Shown one piece after another: positions 49,301 to 58,845 of a DNA stretch of 64,000 bases. How positions within the stretch are numbered: the stretch's first letter is position 1; the number at the start of each line of letters is the position of its first letter. The notes under the pieces are model-generated. The model made no database searches, was not told the DNA's origin, and saw only the letters and a list, made by a program, of their open reading frames with translations. Position numbers and translations under genes: made by a program. Origin of the DNA: Neonectria sp. B-13 (Eukaryota; Ascomycota; Sordariomycetes; Hypocreales; Nectriaceae); assembly GCA_002682825.1 (NCBI GenBank), contig NOKP01000035.1:62001-126000 (forward strand), in the 5' to 3' direction.

Positions 49301-50400
49301 TAATGCTATAAACCCTATAGAGAATTATAGCTCTTACTAGTTGCTAAGTAACCTTAGGACTTTATTATTATAGATTTTATTATGAAACTACTTCTATTAG
49401 AGGACCCTATGATTAGAACTCTCTATAATAGTATTCTTATTATTATGGATAGACTTATGAAATTTTCCTATTTTATACCTTACTAAGAATTAATAAATAT
49501 AGAGTAGTTTATTTATATCTTCTTGTAAAATATTATTAATGTTTATAGATTCCCTATAGAGATTCTTTCTAATTGAAAACTCTTATTTACTTTAAAGTTT
49601 TAGCAATTACTTATAGACTATATAGGATTAAATTATTAACTTACTATAGCTTTCTAACCTTAGACTAATAATTAGATAGAATGAATAAACTAAATACTAG
49701 AATAATACTTTTAATACTATATTAATTATAAATAGAATAATTAGGTTAAGAAGCTATTAACTATATAATTAAGCTATAATACAATTATAAATAAAAGTAT
49801 AAAGCTTACCCTAGTATATACTAACTTTGGATTTAACCCTAATGCCTATAGAATAAGCTAAGATAGATTAATTATCCCTAAAGCTATTCTTATATTAGAA
49901 AAATTGAAAAACCTATATAAAGAACTTAAGATTGAGCTTGAATTTATTAGAAACTAGATAAAGAAATACTATAATCCAAAAAGAATAAAAGGACTATCTT
50001 TCTAGGAGGGAGATATAGTCTATCTTATAATAAAAAACATTAAAATAAAATAATAAAATAAAAAATTAGACTATAAGTTCATTAGATCTTATAAAATTAT
50101 TAAGAAAATCTTAGAAAATAACTATTAGTTAGACTTACTATTAAAAGTTAGACTTTACCTAGTTTTTTATATCTTACTCCTAGAGACTATAAAAGATACG
50201 ATTTATACTAAGTTCAATAATGAATATAAAACTAAGGTTAAAGGACCAGAAGAATATACAGTAGAAGCAATTTTAAATATATAAAAAGTAAATAATCAAA
50301 CTAAGTACCTTATTAAATGGAAAGACTATCCTAAGAGTAATAACCAATAGGAATCAGCCAAAAACCTTACCTATGTATAATGCCTCCTAAAGACATTCTA
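46350..50400 (+). pseudogene. Inner element pol remnant: protease, RT, RNase H, integrase, chromodomain
   Basis: Near 46370-46440, LTILMDSGVETLYIDPRVVN gives a retropepsin-like active site (DSG). Near 47100-47700 there are RT blocks: DYLVIFIPKKNRKF, VFIVLDLKEVYNLIYI and YLDNILIFF (a mutated YLDD box). Near 47930-48120, an RNase H segment KTDSLDFA is followed by IAFFSYKMHRAKLNYSIYNK. Near 49260-49950 is an integrase core ending in a GPF/Y-like region. Near 50245-50380, EEYTVEAILNI and YLIKWKDYPKSNNQ-ES form a chromodomain. Frequent in-frame stops show inactivation. Confidence 0.88.
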
Positions 50401-51176
50401 TTAATAACTTTAGAAGAAAGTAAAGAACTAAAATCAACAGTACCTCAGTCGATAATATCAGTATGTACTAATGACTAGATATTAATAATAGCCTCCTATT
50501 CTATCTATTCTAAAGATTCTAAGTCTTCTAATGACTTTAGACTATAATAAGTCATTTTATGCCCTTTTGAAACTAGTGACTAATGTTAATAATAAGTATA
50601 CTCCAAAAGGTCTAAAGACTGATCAAATTCAGCCTAAGCAGCCTAAAGAGCAGCCTATTTTTCAAGAAACTCCTTTTCTAAATTTAACTCCTTATTGCTA
50701 AGATGCTTTACCTTAGTAATAATATAAGTTACTACTATTATTAGTAAAAAGAAAAAATCAAAGGAATATAGAATACTTATAAGACTAAAGAGGAATACTA
50801 GTTCTATCATAAGGATAACCCTTATTAGTATAATAGTTATATTTTTTGGAGCTACTATCTAGCATCTTGTATATGTACCTATTGATAATGTAGTAAGAGT
50901 AAGGTATTACTTTAAAACCAAACTCTTTAATAGCTACTACTAGAACTAGTATGTTTACAGTAGAAGTTAGAACCTTAAAACTATCTATAAAAGTAGCTAA
51001 AATCAGTTTGCTTACTATAGATTTAAGGATATCATAAGACTGAGATTTTAAAGGATACTTAGAAACTTAGCTGGTTATTCTATTAGTACATAAGGATTAA
51101 GTAAGGAAGCAAGTTAAAGATAAACTAATAATTATATAGAAAATAGTCTTAAAGATGGCCATAGGATATGATCAAT

Positions 51177-51187
51177 AGGGGGGGAGA
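51177..51187 (+). other. Polypurine tract of inner element
   Basis: The purine run AGGGGGGGAGA lies five bases before the 3' LTR, where plus-strand DNA synthesis is primed in LTR retrotransposons. Confidence 0.85.
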
Positions 51188-51192
51188 CATTA

Positions 51193-51580
51193 TGTTATAG
51201 CCTAGGTTGAGATTAGGCAGTTATAACTAGTAGAACTATAATGTACCTACTTTTTTATAATATTTGTATTCCTGAACTTATCTTAACTATATAAGCTAGA
51301 CCATTTAGCTTACTCTATTATAATAAGCTATAATAATAGACTTACTATTACTTAGTAAGCTTATATAATTACTATAATATATAATTACATTCACTTAGTA
51401 TATTAGATAAGAGCCTTAAGCTTCTTAGCTATTAATACTCCTACTTAGTTATATAATAACTTACCTTTGTACATTACTATTATAATCTACATTGCTTACT
51501 ATAATGTCCTAATCTACTCAATCATTAAACCATATGCCTTAGACCTACCCTATACCCTTAGGATAGACCTAACTGTTATA
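51193..51580 (+). repeat. Inner element 3' LTR (388 bp)
   Basis: Partner of 43301-43688 with transition-type differences only in the parts I compared. It is more mutated than the 5' copy. Followed by target duplication ATACT. Confidence 0.93.
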
Positions 51581-51876
51581 ATACTAACCTTACTAAGAGA
51601 AATACTTAAACTTCTTATAATTATTAATAACCTTATAATATTAACTAACTAGAATAGAATAAAGGAATAATTAAGGCTAAGTAAAGTTATTTATATAATA
51701 GAAGGGAAATAGAAAGGAAGTTCTATAGCTATAGGCTATATATATTTATTTTAGTTCCTATAACTACCTTAGGATTCTAATAGTAAAACTTCTATCTTTA
51801 TCTTATTTCTTTTATTATATATTTTAAATTATATAAGTACTAAGAGTAATACTCTTTTTTCTTTTCTTAGGGCAAT

Positions 51877-52266
51877 TATTATAGAAAGGCCCTAAAATAT
51901 CTAACTAGAAGTCTTTAGGACTTTCTAGCTAGATATTCACTAGGAAATCCTATGAAGTTAGGGGACCTTATCTCTAGGGGACTTCCTATAGATTTCCTAG
52001 GCATCTCCTAGGCTCTTCCTAGTAGGGAAGATAAAAGGGAAGATAAGAAGGAAATTAGGAAGGAAGAAAGTATGCCTTTTATACTTATTATAATAAATAT
52101 AATTTAATCTAGAAGATTGTAATCTAGAAGATCTATCTTTAGAAGAGACTCTTTCTCTAGAAGAGATTAATATATGCCCTAGAAGAGTATTCTAATAGGC
52201 TAAAAAGCCTATCTTTCCCTTATTATACTACTTTCTTTCTATATTATAGAGCTGGTTTCTATAATA
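51877..52266 (+). repeat. Outer element 3' LTR (390 bp)
   Basis: Partner of 33906-34295; followed by target duplication TTATT at 52267-52271. Confidence 0.92.
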
Positions 52267-52593
52267 TTATTAGGCTATAGTATAATTTAAATAGTAATTA
52301 TTTTATATAATTAATAGTATAGTTATTATATTATATAGAAGATTAAATAGAATATAAAGAGCTTAGAAAGTATAAAGATTAGACTTTTATCCTAAGGGAT
52401 TTTAGCCTTTTCTAAGATCTAGCTTTTCTAGCTAATTAAAGCAGTAAAACTTATATCTTAACTTTATAGTGGAAACTTTTATCTTCTTAAGTTATTATTA
52501 TCTTAAGCTTAAGTATTAAGCCTATTATACTATTATTTTTTCTATTTTCTTTTATACTATTTAACCTTTAGCTCCTTCTCTAAGTATATACTA
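52267..52593 (+). repeat. Old repeat family R, copy C, right half
   Basis: Continues from 33905: AGGCTATAGTATAATTTAAA here corresponds to GGGCTATAGTGTAATTCAGA in copy B at about 32240. The common end is at GTATATACTAC. It contains one TCTAAGATCTAGCTTTTCT unit where B has several. Confidence 0.75.
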
Positions 52594-52634
52594 CTAAGGA
52601 CTATTATATTTAAATAAATATAGTAATTAGTATT

Positions 52635-54050
52635 CCTCTATAAAGAAACCTAATATATAATAATTATTATATTATATATTGATTTCTTTATCTTAAGCCT
52701 AGTTAGTTTTAAAGTTCTTTATTAACTTTTGCATTTAATCTAAACCTATTTACCTTTTCTATTCAGTCTAAGTTTTTCCTTAACCCTATATAATCCTTCT
52801 CCTAATTTCTAGATAGTAGACTAGCTAACTATCTACACTAGTTCTATATACCCTAGCAGCTCCTAGAACAAAAAGGTATATCTATCTCTAGATAATTCAT
52901 TAATAATAACTTTATTATCTTTATTATCTAACCTAGTTTCTAATTGCTTAATAAAGGCTTTAAGTAGTATTTTTTCCTTTATAATAAAGCTAATATTATT
53001 AACCTTAGTAGCTTTATCATTAAGGAGTAAGCAATAGCTAAATATAGCTAAATATACCTTTTAAATAGTACTAATTACTATATAGCTAGACTTAAAGCTA
53101 TTAAGGTTATAAAGTTTAGCTTAGTAAAGTTACTATTTATACTTAATAGCTTTTATCTCTCTATCTAGAGAGTAATAGTATTCTATTTTATATATCTTAT
53201 AGCTCTATATCTTACTATCTAATTATAAGGTATAATAGACAATTAGAAAAGTAATATATATTATAGTTATATTATACTATATTATAGTATATTAAGAAAG
53301 AGAGAAGAAGACTAGTCTAACTTATTAGCTTAATAAGAGATAGTTATTTATATATACTATAGTTTAGGATAAGCTTTTTATAAATTAGATATTAAGGTAA
53401 GAGAGAGGGATCTAAATAGATTATAAAAATAGGCTTAAGGTATAATATTAATACAAACTATATTACTAGGAAAGCTTATTATATTTAAGTTATTAGGATT
53501 AATTGTACTAAGTATAATATCTTATTATATTAACTATTATATATTATCTATTATATTGTTTTAATCTATTAGATAATATTAACTAAGGCTAAAATTACTA
53601 TAAATAGTAATTAGTATTATTTAAAAGGTATATTTAATTATATTTAACTATTATTTATTTCTTAATAATAAAGCTATTAAGATTAATAATATTAGCTTTA
53701 TACAGGAAAAGATACTATTTAAAGCTTTTATTAAGTAATTAAAGATTAAATTAAATAATAAAGATAATAAAGTTATTATTAATAAATTATCTAAAGATAA
53801 ATATGCCTTTTAGTTCTAAGAGCTACTAGAGTGCATAGAATTAATACAAATAGTTAGCTAATCTATCTAGAAATTAAGAGAAGGATTATATAAAATTAAG
53901 GAAAATCTTAGACTAAATAGAAAAGGTAAATAGGTTTAGGTTAAATATAATAGTTAATAAAAAACTTTAAAAACTAACTAAGCTTAAGATAAAAAAATCA
54001 ATATATAATATAGTAATTATTATATATTAAGTTCTCTTATAGAGGGTTAA
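52635..54050. repeat. Long imperfect inverted repeat, arms about 450 bp
   Basis: The left arm (about 52635-53085) is the reverse complement of the right arm (about 53590-54050). For example TATATTGATTTCTTTATCTT at the left matches AAGATAAAAAAATCAATATA at the right, and AAATATACCTTTT pairs with AAAAGGTATATTT near the inner ends. The arms differ mostly by transitions. The 500-bp centre shows no matching arms. It could be two opposed copies of a repeat or a foldback element. Confidence 0.75.
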
Positions 54051-54189
54051 ATAGTATTATAAATATAGATTTCTTAAACTATTTAATTATAAACTACAGA
54101 TTAAATTTTTTAATATAGGAAAGATTAATTACAGCTTAAATTTAAGAATATTATCTTAGATTTAGGTTCTTTATAGAGGTCTATAATTC

Positions 54190-54330
54190 TAAAAGTAGGC
54201 CTCTTTAAGCACCTTAGCCTAAAGCTTAGCCTAATTTAGTATAAGCTCTAAGATCCTTAGCCTAAGCTTAGCCTAGCTCAGTCTAGCTCTAGAATCCTTA
54301 GCCCAAGCTTAGTAATAGCTTAGCTTAGAG
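54190..54330 (+). repeat. Short CTTAGCCTAAGCTTAG-type repeats
   Basis: Several imperfect copies of CCTTAGCCYAAGCTTAGYCTA in tandem-like arrangement at the right edge of the AT block, just before normal composition resumes. Confidence 0.55.
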
Positions 54331-54457
54331 CAGTAGAAGCTTAGCTCTAGAAATGGAAATGGCTTTTAGTATGCTTGAGTTTTATCTCTGAGTAATGTGG
54401 CATAAAAAATAGTAAATAAGGGGGTTATGTCCTTTCAAGGAAGCCATATCCAAACGT

Positions 54458-55964
54458 CTACTCACTCGGAGGTGACTCTGCCGGCTTTTCAGGCTTTTGG
54501 CCGTACACGCTAAATCTATGAAACGGATTAGTTGAGTGGCCATGGTTTCGAAGATGGGTACATACACAAATCCGGTAGTCTGCGTCTTCGGGTCATGCAA
54601 AGCACGGCGCATCTCAACAGCAAAGAGCTGCATCTCCTCAGGGCTCCAGCCCAGAATCTCGCACAGGGGCAACTTGACGAAGCCGTCCAAGGCCTGGCTG
54701 AAGGAGAGACCGACAAACGTGCCCAGCTCTTTCATCTTCTGGTCCTTTGGCCACCGACCGACGGGGATCTTGTGCGTTTCGTACTCGATATGCGCAAAGC
54801 CGGCGGCCTGCGCAAGCTTCTCCAGCTTCCGGTCACTGAAGTCGAGTGTTTTCCCCATCTTATCGCCCACTTGCCGGAATACATCGGCCCACCTGCTAAA
54901 GATGCTGGGGTGGTGATTTAAATCAGTCTTTATGTCTGAAGCTATTCTCGCCTGGGTAAGCTTGTAACACGTACTGTTCGTCGTCAAGTTTCACTTCTTC
55001 ATTTTGAGGTCGCATTTGAAGATCAGGCTCAATGTGCTGGAACCAACCCCCAGGCTTCAGGAACTTGAATACCTGACGGTATAATTTGTTCCAGTCATCG
55101 ATAGTCCCGTGCATGTAACGGATGTGTATGAAATCAAACGATTCAGGTTCAAAGGTCCAGTCCATCTGGGCATCGTCAATCTGGAACTCGACATTTGGTG
55201 GCACCCAAGATGGCTGCGTGGGTGTGATGTCCGTGGCGATGACCTTGGCAGACGGAAACTCATCGGCAATGTTTCTTTTACCAAATCAGCAAGGGAACGT
55301 CCATGGCCCGTTACACTTACATGGCCCATATTCCCGTCCCGGTCCCGATGTCGAGGATTTTCTATGGCGTCTCAGTCTAAGCCCCACCCAGCAAAAAGGA
55401 TGTAGACAAACCTGAGGGTTTTTCTCAAGAGGTGGCAGATACAGTTTGTCGTCCAACATCAACGTCAACCAGTGATGTCTGTTGGGACAGGATTAACATT
55501 ATGACGCATGTTTTTAGACAGTTGGAGACACCATACATGATGTCAAGGGCTTCGAGTTGCTCCTCGTCATTCGGAGCCCTGGGATTTGTGAGTAGACGTT
55601 CATGAGCATTCCAGGAGGTTCGTTGTACCAGTGCCTGCCATATTTAGGGTTGGCGTAGGATCGACCCTGAAAATAATGGCTGTCAAAGAGGCTGGAGGTA
55701 ATCGAGGATGTGGATGAATAGTCACTGTGTCTTAGTGAGTGCCTGACATGTAAATAGCTATGAGGAAGCGTGATTACCTGTCTGCACCAGAATCACCCTC
55801 GCCAAAGCCAGGGTCCTATTTCAGTCTCAGTACAAGCATCGTAGACAAGTCAAAGTACAGGCAAATGTAAGTAGCAGCCTAAGCCTCTTTGAAACAAACA
55901 TGCACAGATACACAAAAAAGAGCCTCTGGGACGTAGCACTCACAGCTTCGATTGGGACCGACAT
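54458..55964 (-). CDS. LaeA-like (UMTA-type) SAM-dependent methyltransferase, second gene
   Basis: Nine exons close in phase: 55944-55964, 55778-55815, 55629-55724, 55537-55578, 55412-55478, 55321-55361, 54975-55274, 54566-54904, 54458-54509, giving 331 residues. The start MSVPIEA is followed by DPGFGEGDSGADSDYSSTSS, then WAPNDEEQLEALDIIHHWLT, the SAM loop KILDIGTGTGIWA (residues 89-101), ITPTQPSWVPPNVEFQIDD, FDFIHIRYMHGTIDDW, FLKPGGWFQHIEPDLQ and VVYGQKPEKPAESPPSE. The family is the same as the gene at 27600-29022, but the two differ in intron number and much of the sequence, so they are old paralogs or separate members. The stop lies about 100 bp from the edge of the AT-rich block. Substrate unknown. 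Confidence 0.9.
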
Positions 55965-56929
55965 GGTGTTGCAGTCGCTCGGTCGGAATGAGAGACACTC
56001 TTGAAATCGATCGGCGAAGAAAACAAAGTTGGGAGGAAACACGTCACGGGAGCGGGGTGGAAGGTGGCCTGATAATTCTTCTCGAGAGTCCCACACACCT
56101 TGAGACATGGTTATTGGCTGGTGGACGAATGGTGCGAGGCGCTGACGGGCCGTTGTGGGCTTTGGTATTAGCGTCGTCCTCCCCACAAACTAGCGATGGG
56201 AGAAGAGAACAGGAGGATGCTTGCGTGTACGTACACAAGAGCTGGCCGTACAAATCAGGCTTGTGATGCCACTGTGGCAGGAACCATTCGTTGAGGGAGA
56301 ATGTGGAGTCGATTCGCCGAACCCAGTTCTTGATATCAATACCGCCATTTGTTTATTATAGATCCACAGCTCGTGTTGGTTCATGAGCAGAATCCCGGCT
56401 TTTGATTGCCCCCTGCCCGTGGAGACTTTCGTCTGCCAAGTGCTGCATCATTGGTTGAGATATCTGCCGATGCGCTCTGGTCCAGATGGCGCGTTCAGGT
56501 TACGCCGCCTGGATGCATGGGGTTTAGTTCGGCCGCCAACGCCCGGGCCGAGGGAACTCTCTTCATCCTCGGGAATGCAGACAAGGAACCAACTAGGGAG
56601 CGACGCGATTCGAGAGCCCAGAGCACCCAGCAAGGCGTCAAACTGAGTTGGAACTTAAGAAATGTCTAGTTTTCTAATAGCTTAGCTAGCAAGCAAGCGC
56701 ACAAGTTTAACCTCCAAAGAATCCCTGTTTGCACAGCCATTTAGCACAGCTTCTACGCTTCAACCTTAAGATGCTTCTGTTCGCCGCGTCATGGGTGCTG
56801 TTTTTCGCCCTTTATTCTGTGCCAGCTCTCAGTGTAGCGAGATGAACCAACGATTTTATTGATCTTCATCTTATGGCCATTAGGCAAGTTTGACTGACAT
56901 GTAATCCATCCAGAAAACAACCTCTATGA
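55965..56929. other. Intergenic region
   Basis: Promoter side of the LaeA-like gene and 3' side of the NmrA-like gene. Overlapping short ORFs on both strands look like chance. No gene is supported. Confidence 0.4.
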
Positions 56930-57922
56930 TTAGGCCAACTCGACTTTCCAGTCCTCTGCAGTCTTCCTAACAAACTGCTCGTAGCTTCCTGGCGCTCTCC
57001 CCAGCAACGCGACTTGATCCTGGAACTCAGCCTCGGTCATCCCAAAACCATGTACATCAAACCATTCGTACATCAACCTTAGATCTCTTGCCCATATGGA
57101 CTTTATCCTCGGCCTATAAAGCTCCTCAAAGGCTGCAAATCCCTCCTCATCGCTCTTCGCAGCAGCGACATCAAGTCCAAGCGCGTCAGACCACAACTGG
57201 GCCACAGCGATATTCGAGTACGTCTCCAAGCTCCCAATCATGACCTTCTTGCCGGCCCATACCTTTCCGTCGTCCTGCAGCGCATTGGAAACGGCGAGTG
57301 CGATGTCTCCTGGGTCGACCCTGCTGACGCCTTGGCTCCCGAGCGGCTCATCAAAGAACCCCTGCTTCAGGATGCTCTGCTTACTGCGCAGGTCATTCCC
57401 GAAGAACAGACTCGGTCCGATGATCGTCCAACTAAATCCGCCTGGCTGCCCTCGTGGTATCGGCAAGCCGTATCGCAGTTTGGCTTCAATGATGGGCTTG
57501 ACGAGCACATGGCCCGCTGCATTGTCGTGAAGCTTGCCCGACCTAATCGCATCGAGATCGAAGTCGCCGCAAGCAGATAAGTACACAAGATGCTTGACGG
57601 TTCCAGCCCGTTTCATTGCGTCGAAGAAGTTGAGTGTCACCATCAACTCGTTCTCGCCAGTGAGACAAACGAATGCGGCCGTTACATGGTGGGCTTTGAA
57701 TGTAGTCTCAAGGAAGATCGGGTCTTGGACGTCTCCATGAATGATTTTGACACGTGGTTCGTCTGCTTTGGTTTGAAGTTGCGACGCTAGACGATCAGGG
57801 TTGCTGGTAGGGAGGATAAGAGTCGGCTTTGAGGGTTGCGATAGTAGAAGAGGAACGAGCCGTTTGCCGATGTTACCGGAGGCGGCGGTAATAAGGTACG
57901 TGGGCGGGACATTAGACGACAT
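56930..57922 (-). CDS. NmrA-like NAD(P)-binding protein
   Basis: A single exon of 330 residues from the ATG at 57922; the frame is open 18 codons further upstream but without an ATG. The start MSSNVPPTYLITAASGNIGK gives the Rossmann dinucleotide loop (ASGNIG, residues 14-19, in place of GATGxxG). Then DEPRVKIIHGDVQDP is the usual NmrA-family end of beta-3, VKHLVYLSACGDFD fits the substrate-side strand, and FSWTIIGPSLFFGN is the typical W-T-I-xRP-like block. There is no classical YxxxK site, so it may be a redox sensor or an atypical reductase of the NmrA/HSCARG type. Cytosolic. It shares orientation with the LaeA-like gene and the NLR. Confidence 0.87.
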   Translation of the reverse strand: MSSNVPPTYLITAASGNIGKRLVPLLLSQPSKPTLILPTSNPDRLASQLQTKADEPRVKIIHGDVQDPIFLETTFKAHHVTAAFVCLTGENELMVTLNFFDAMKRAGTVKHLVYLSACGDFDLDAIRSGKLHDNAAGHVLVKPIIEAKLRYGLPIPRGQPGGFSWTIIGPSLFFGNDLRSKQSILKQGFFDEPLGSQGVSRVDPGDIALAVSNALQDDGKVWAGKKVMIGSLETYSNIAVAQLWSDALGLDVAAAKSDEEGFAAFEELYRPRIKSIWARDLRLMYEWFDVHGFGMTEAEFQDQVALLGRAPGSYEQFVRKTAEDWKVELA

Positions 57923-57976
57923 CTTGCGATATGTTCCGCTAACTGCTACCCGTTGGATCACTGCTTGAAGCAACAC

Positions 57977-58845
57977 AACGTCATGGTAACGGTTAGCTAG
58001 TATCTCTTATAGCCCGTCTCTCAAGATACCGGATTGCGCTTTCTGTGAGTACATTAGTACCCATGGACCAAGTCCTCTACGCCTTGCCCCACAGATGGGC
58101 TAACAGTTACGTATCATCAAGTATGCGTACTAAGCATGATTGCTCAGCAGGTTGATTTGTAAGACAGAATCATCTTATGTATTAGTAAGCTCATGAGCCG
58201 TATTGAACTGTCTCACCTAGAAAGAGCAAACAAACTCTACAGCCCAGCTCCTCTTAAAATACAGTCACACAGTACAGTAGTAACCGACATATGCAGTTGT
58301 TGAATGTTACAAGACTTCCCGTACGGACCACGCCTTTTGGCGCACTGTGGCTGATACCCCGCGCGGTGACTAACAGTGCATACCTTTGAAGTGGGGGCAT
58401 AGCACAGCCAGAAACGGCTCTAGGGGTGCACGCCATGCAGCAAGGCCACAAATGCAACGCCAAACCGGGCCTCCCAGCACTAGGTGAGAACAACTTTCCT
58501 CCACCGAGCCAAAACAGGCTCATTCTCACAGCGGACATGGCGTCACGACTCGGTCTCTTCCAATATAATGAGATCGATGCTATGATTGAAAGTGGCTTGT
58601 CGACCAACAAGATAGCCAAATCTGTCCGCTGCTGCAACCGCCTTACCCCGCACAGCCCAGATCGACTTCCCAGGAAGTCGCGCCGCGGGTAGAGCGGATT
58701 CATGATCTCTCTTTGGCCTGTCTAGTTCCGTGAAATCCCTAGGTTCCCTCGTAAGATACGGATGCCGCATCAGCGGCACAAAATTTGTCTGAAAGCCGTT
58801 AAAGACTTTGGTCAACATTTGTAAGGTTCAAGAAACGAGGCTTCT
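57977..58845. other. Intergenic region
   Basis: No intact gene. The plus strand 58540-58640 reads LFQYNEIDAMIESGLSTNKI, which resembles a helix-turn-helix of the sort at the start of some transposases, but nothing follows it. Treated as a possible relic only. Confidence 0.35.

Larger units (their letters stand above)
43301..51580 (+). mobile_element. Inner Ty3/Gypsy chromovirus LTR retrotransposon, nested in the outer element
   Basis: Two direct repeats of exactly 388 bp (43301-43688 and 51193-51580) both begin TGTTATAGCC and end TTATA. The five bases ATACT precede the first and follow the second (43296-43300, 51581-51585), giving a perfect target-site duplication. Total length 8280 bp. The order is gag with zinc knuckle, aspartic protease, reverse transcriptase, RNase H, integrase, chromodomain, then a polypurine tract directly before the 3' LTR. 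Same orientation as the host element. RIP damage is clear (TAA/TAG stops) but weaker than in the outer element. Confidence 0.93.
33906..52266 (+). mobile_element. Outer Ty3/Gypsy chromovirus-type LTR retrotransposon, RIP-inactivated
   Basis: Two direct repeats of exactly 390 bp (33906-34295 and 51877-52266) begin TATTATAGAAA and end TTTCTATAATA. These are RIP-altered forms of TG...CA termini and form an inverted end pair. The flanking five bases are TTATT on both sides (33901-33905, 52267-52271), a target-site duplication. Removing the inner insertion and its duplicated target leaves about 10.08 kb. Domain order on the plus strand is reverse transcriptase, RNase H, integrase, chromodomain, which is Gypsy order. 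All frames are riddled with stops. It is inserted into copy C of repeat R. Confidence 0.9.
31149..54360. other. AT-rich, RIP-mutated transposon block
   Basis: Composition changes sharply at about 31149 and back at about 54360. Inside, CA, TG and CG dinucleotides are very rare and TA is dominant, with stops of the TAA/TAG kind throughout former coding frames. This is the footprint of repeat-induced point mutation in Pezizomycotina (C-to-T in CpA of duplicated DNA on both strands). Less mutated islands occur at 31600-33170 and in the inner element. No intact host gene lies inside. Composition was judged by eye. Confidence 0.92.

Noticed and set aside
31149..54360. AT-rich block as a centromere
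   Set aside because: Composition alone would allow it, but the block is fully explained by identifiable nested retroelements and repeats, and 23 kb between active-looking genes gives no further support. CENP-A mapping would be needed.
57923..57976. N-terminal extension of the NmrA-like protein as a targeting peptide
   Set aside because: The extension has no ATG (the frame opens with GTG), so translation most likely starts at 57922.
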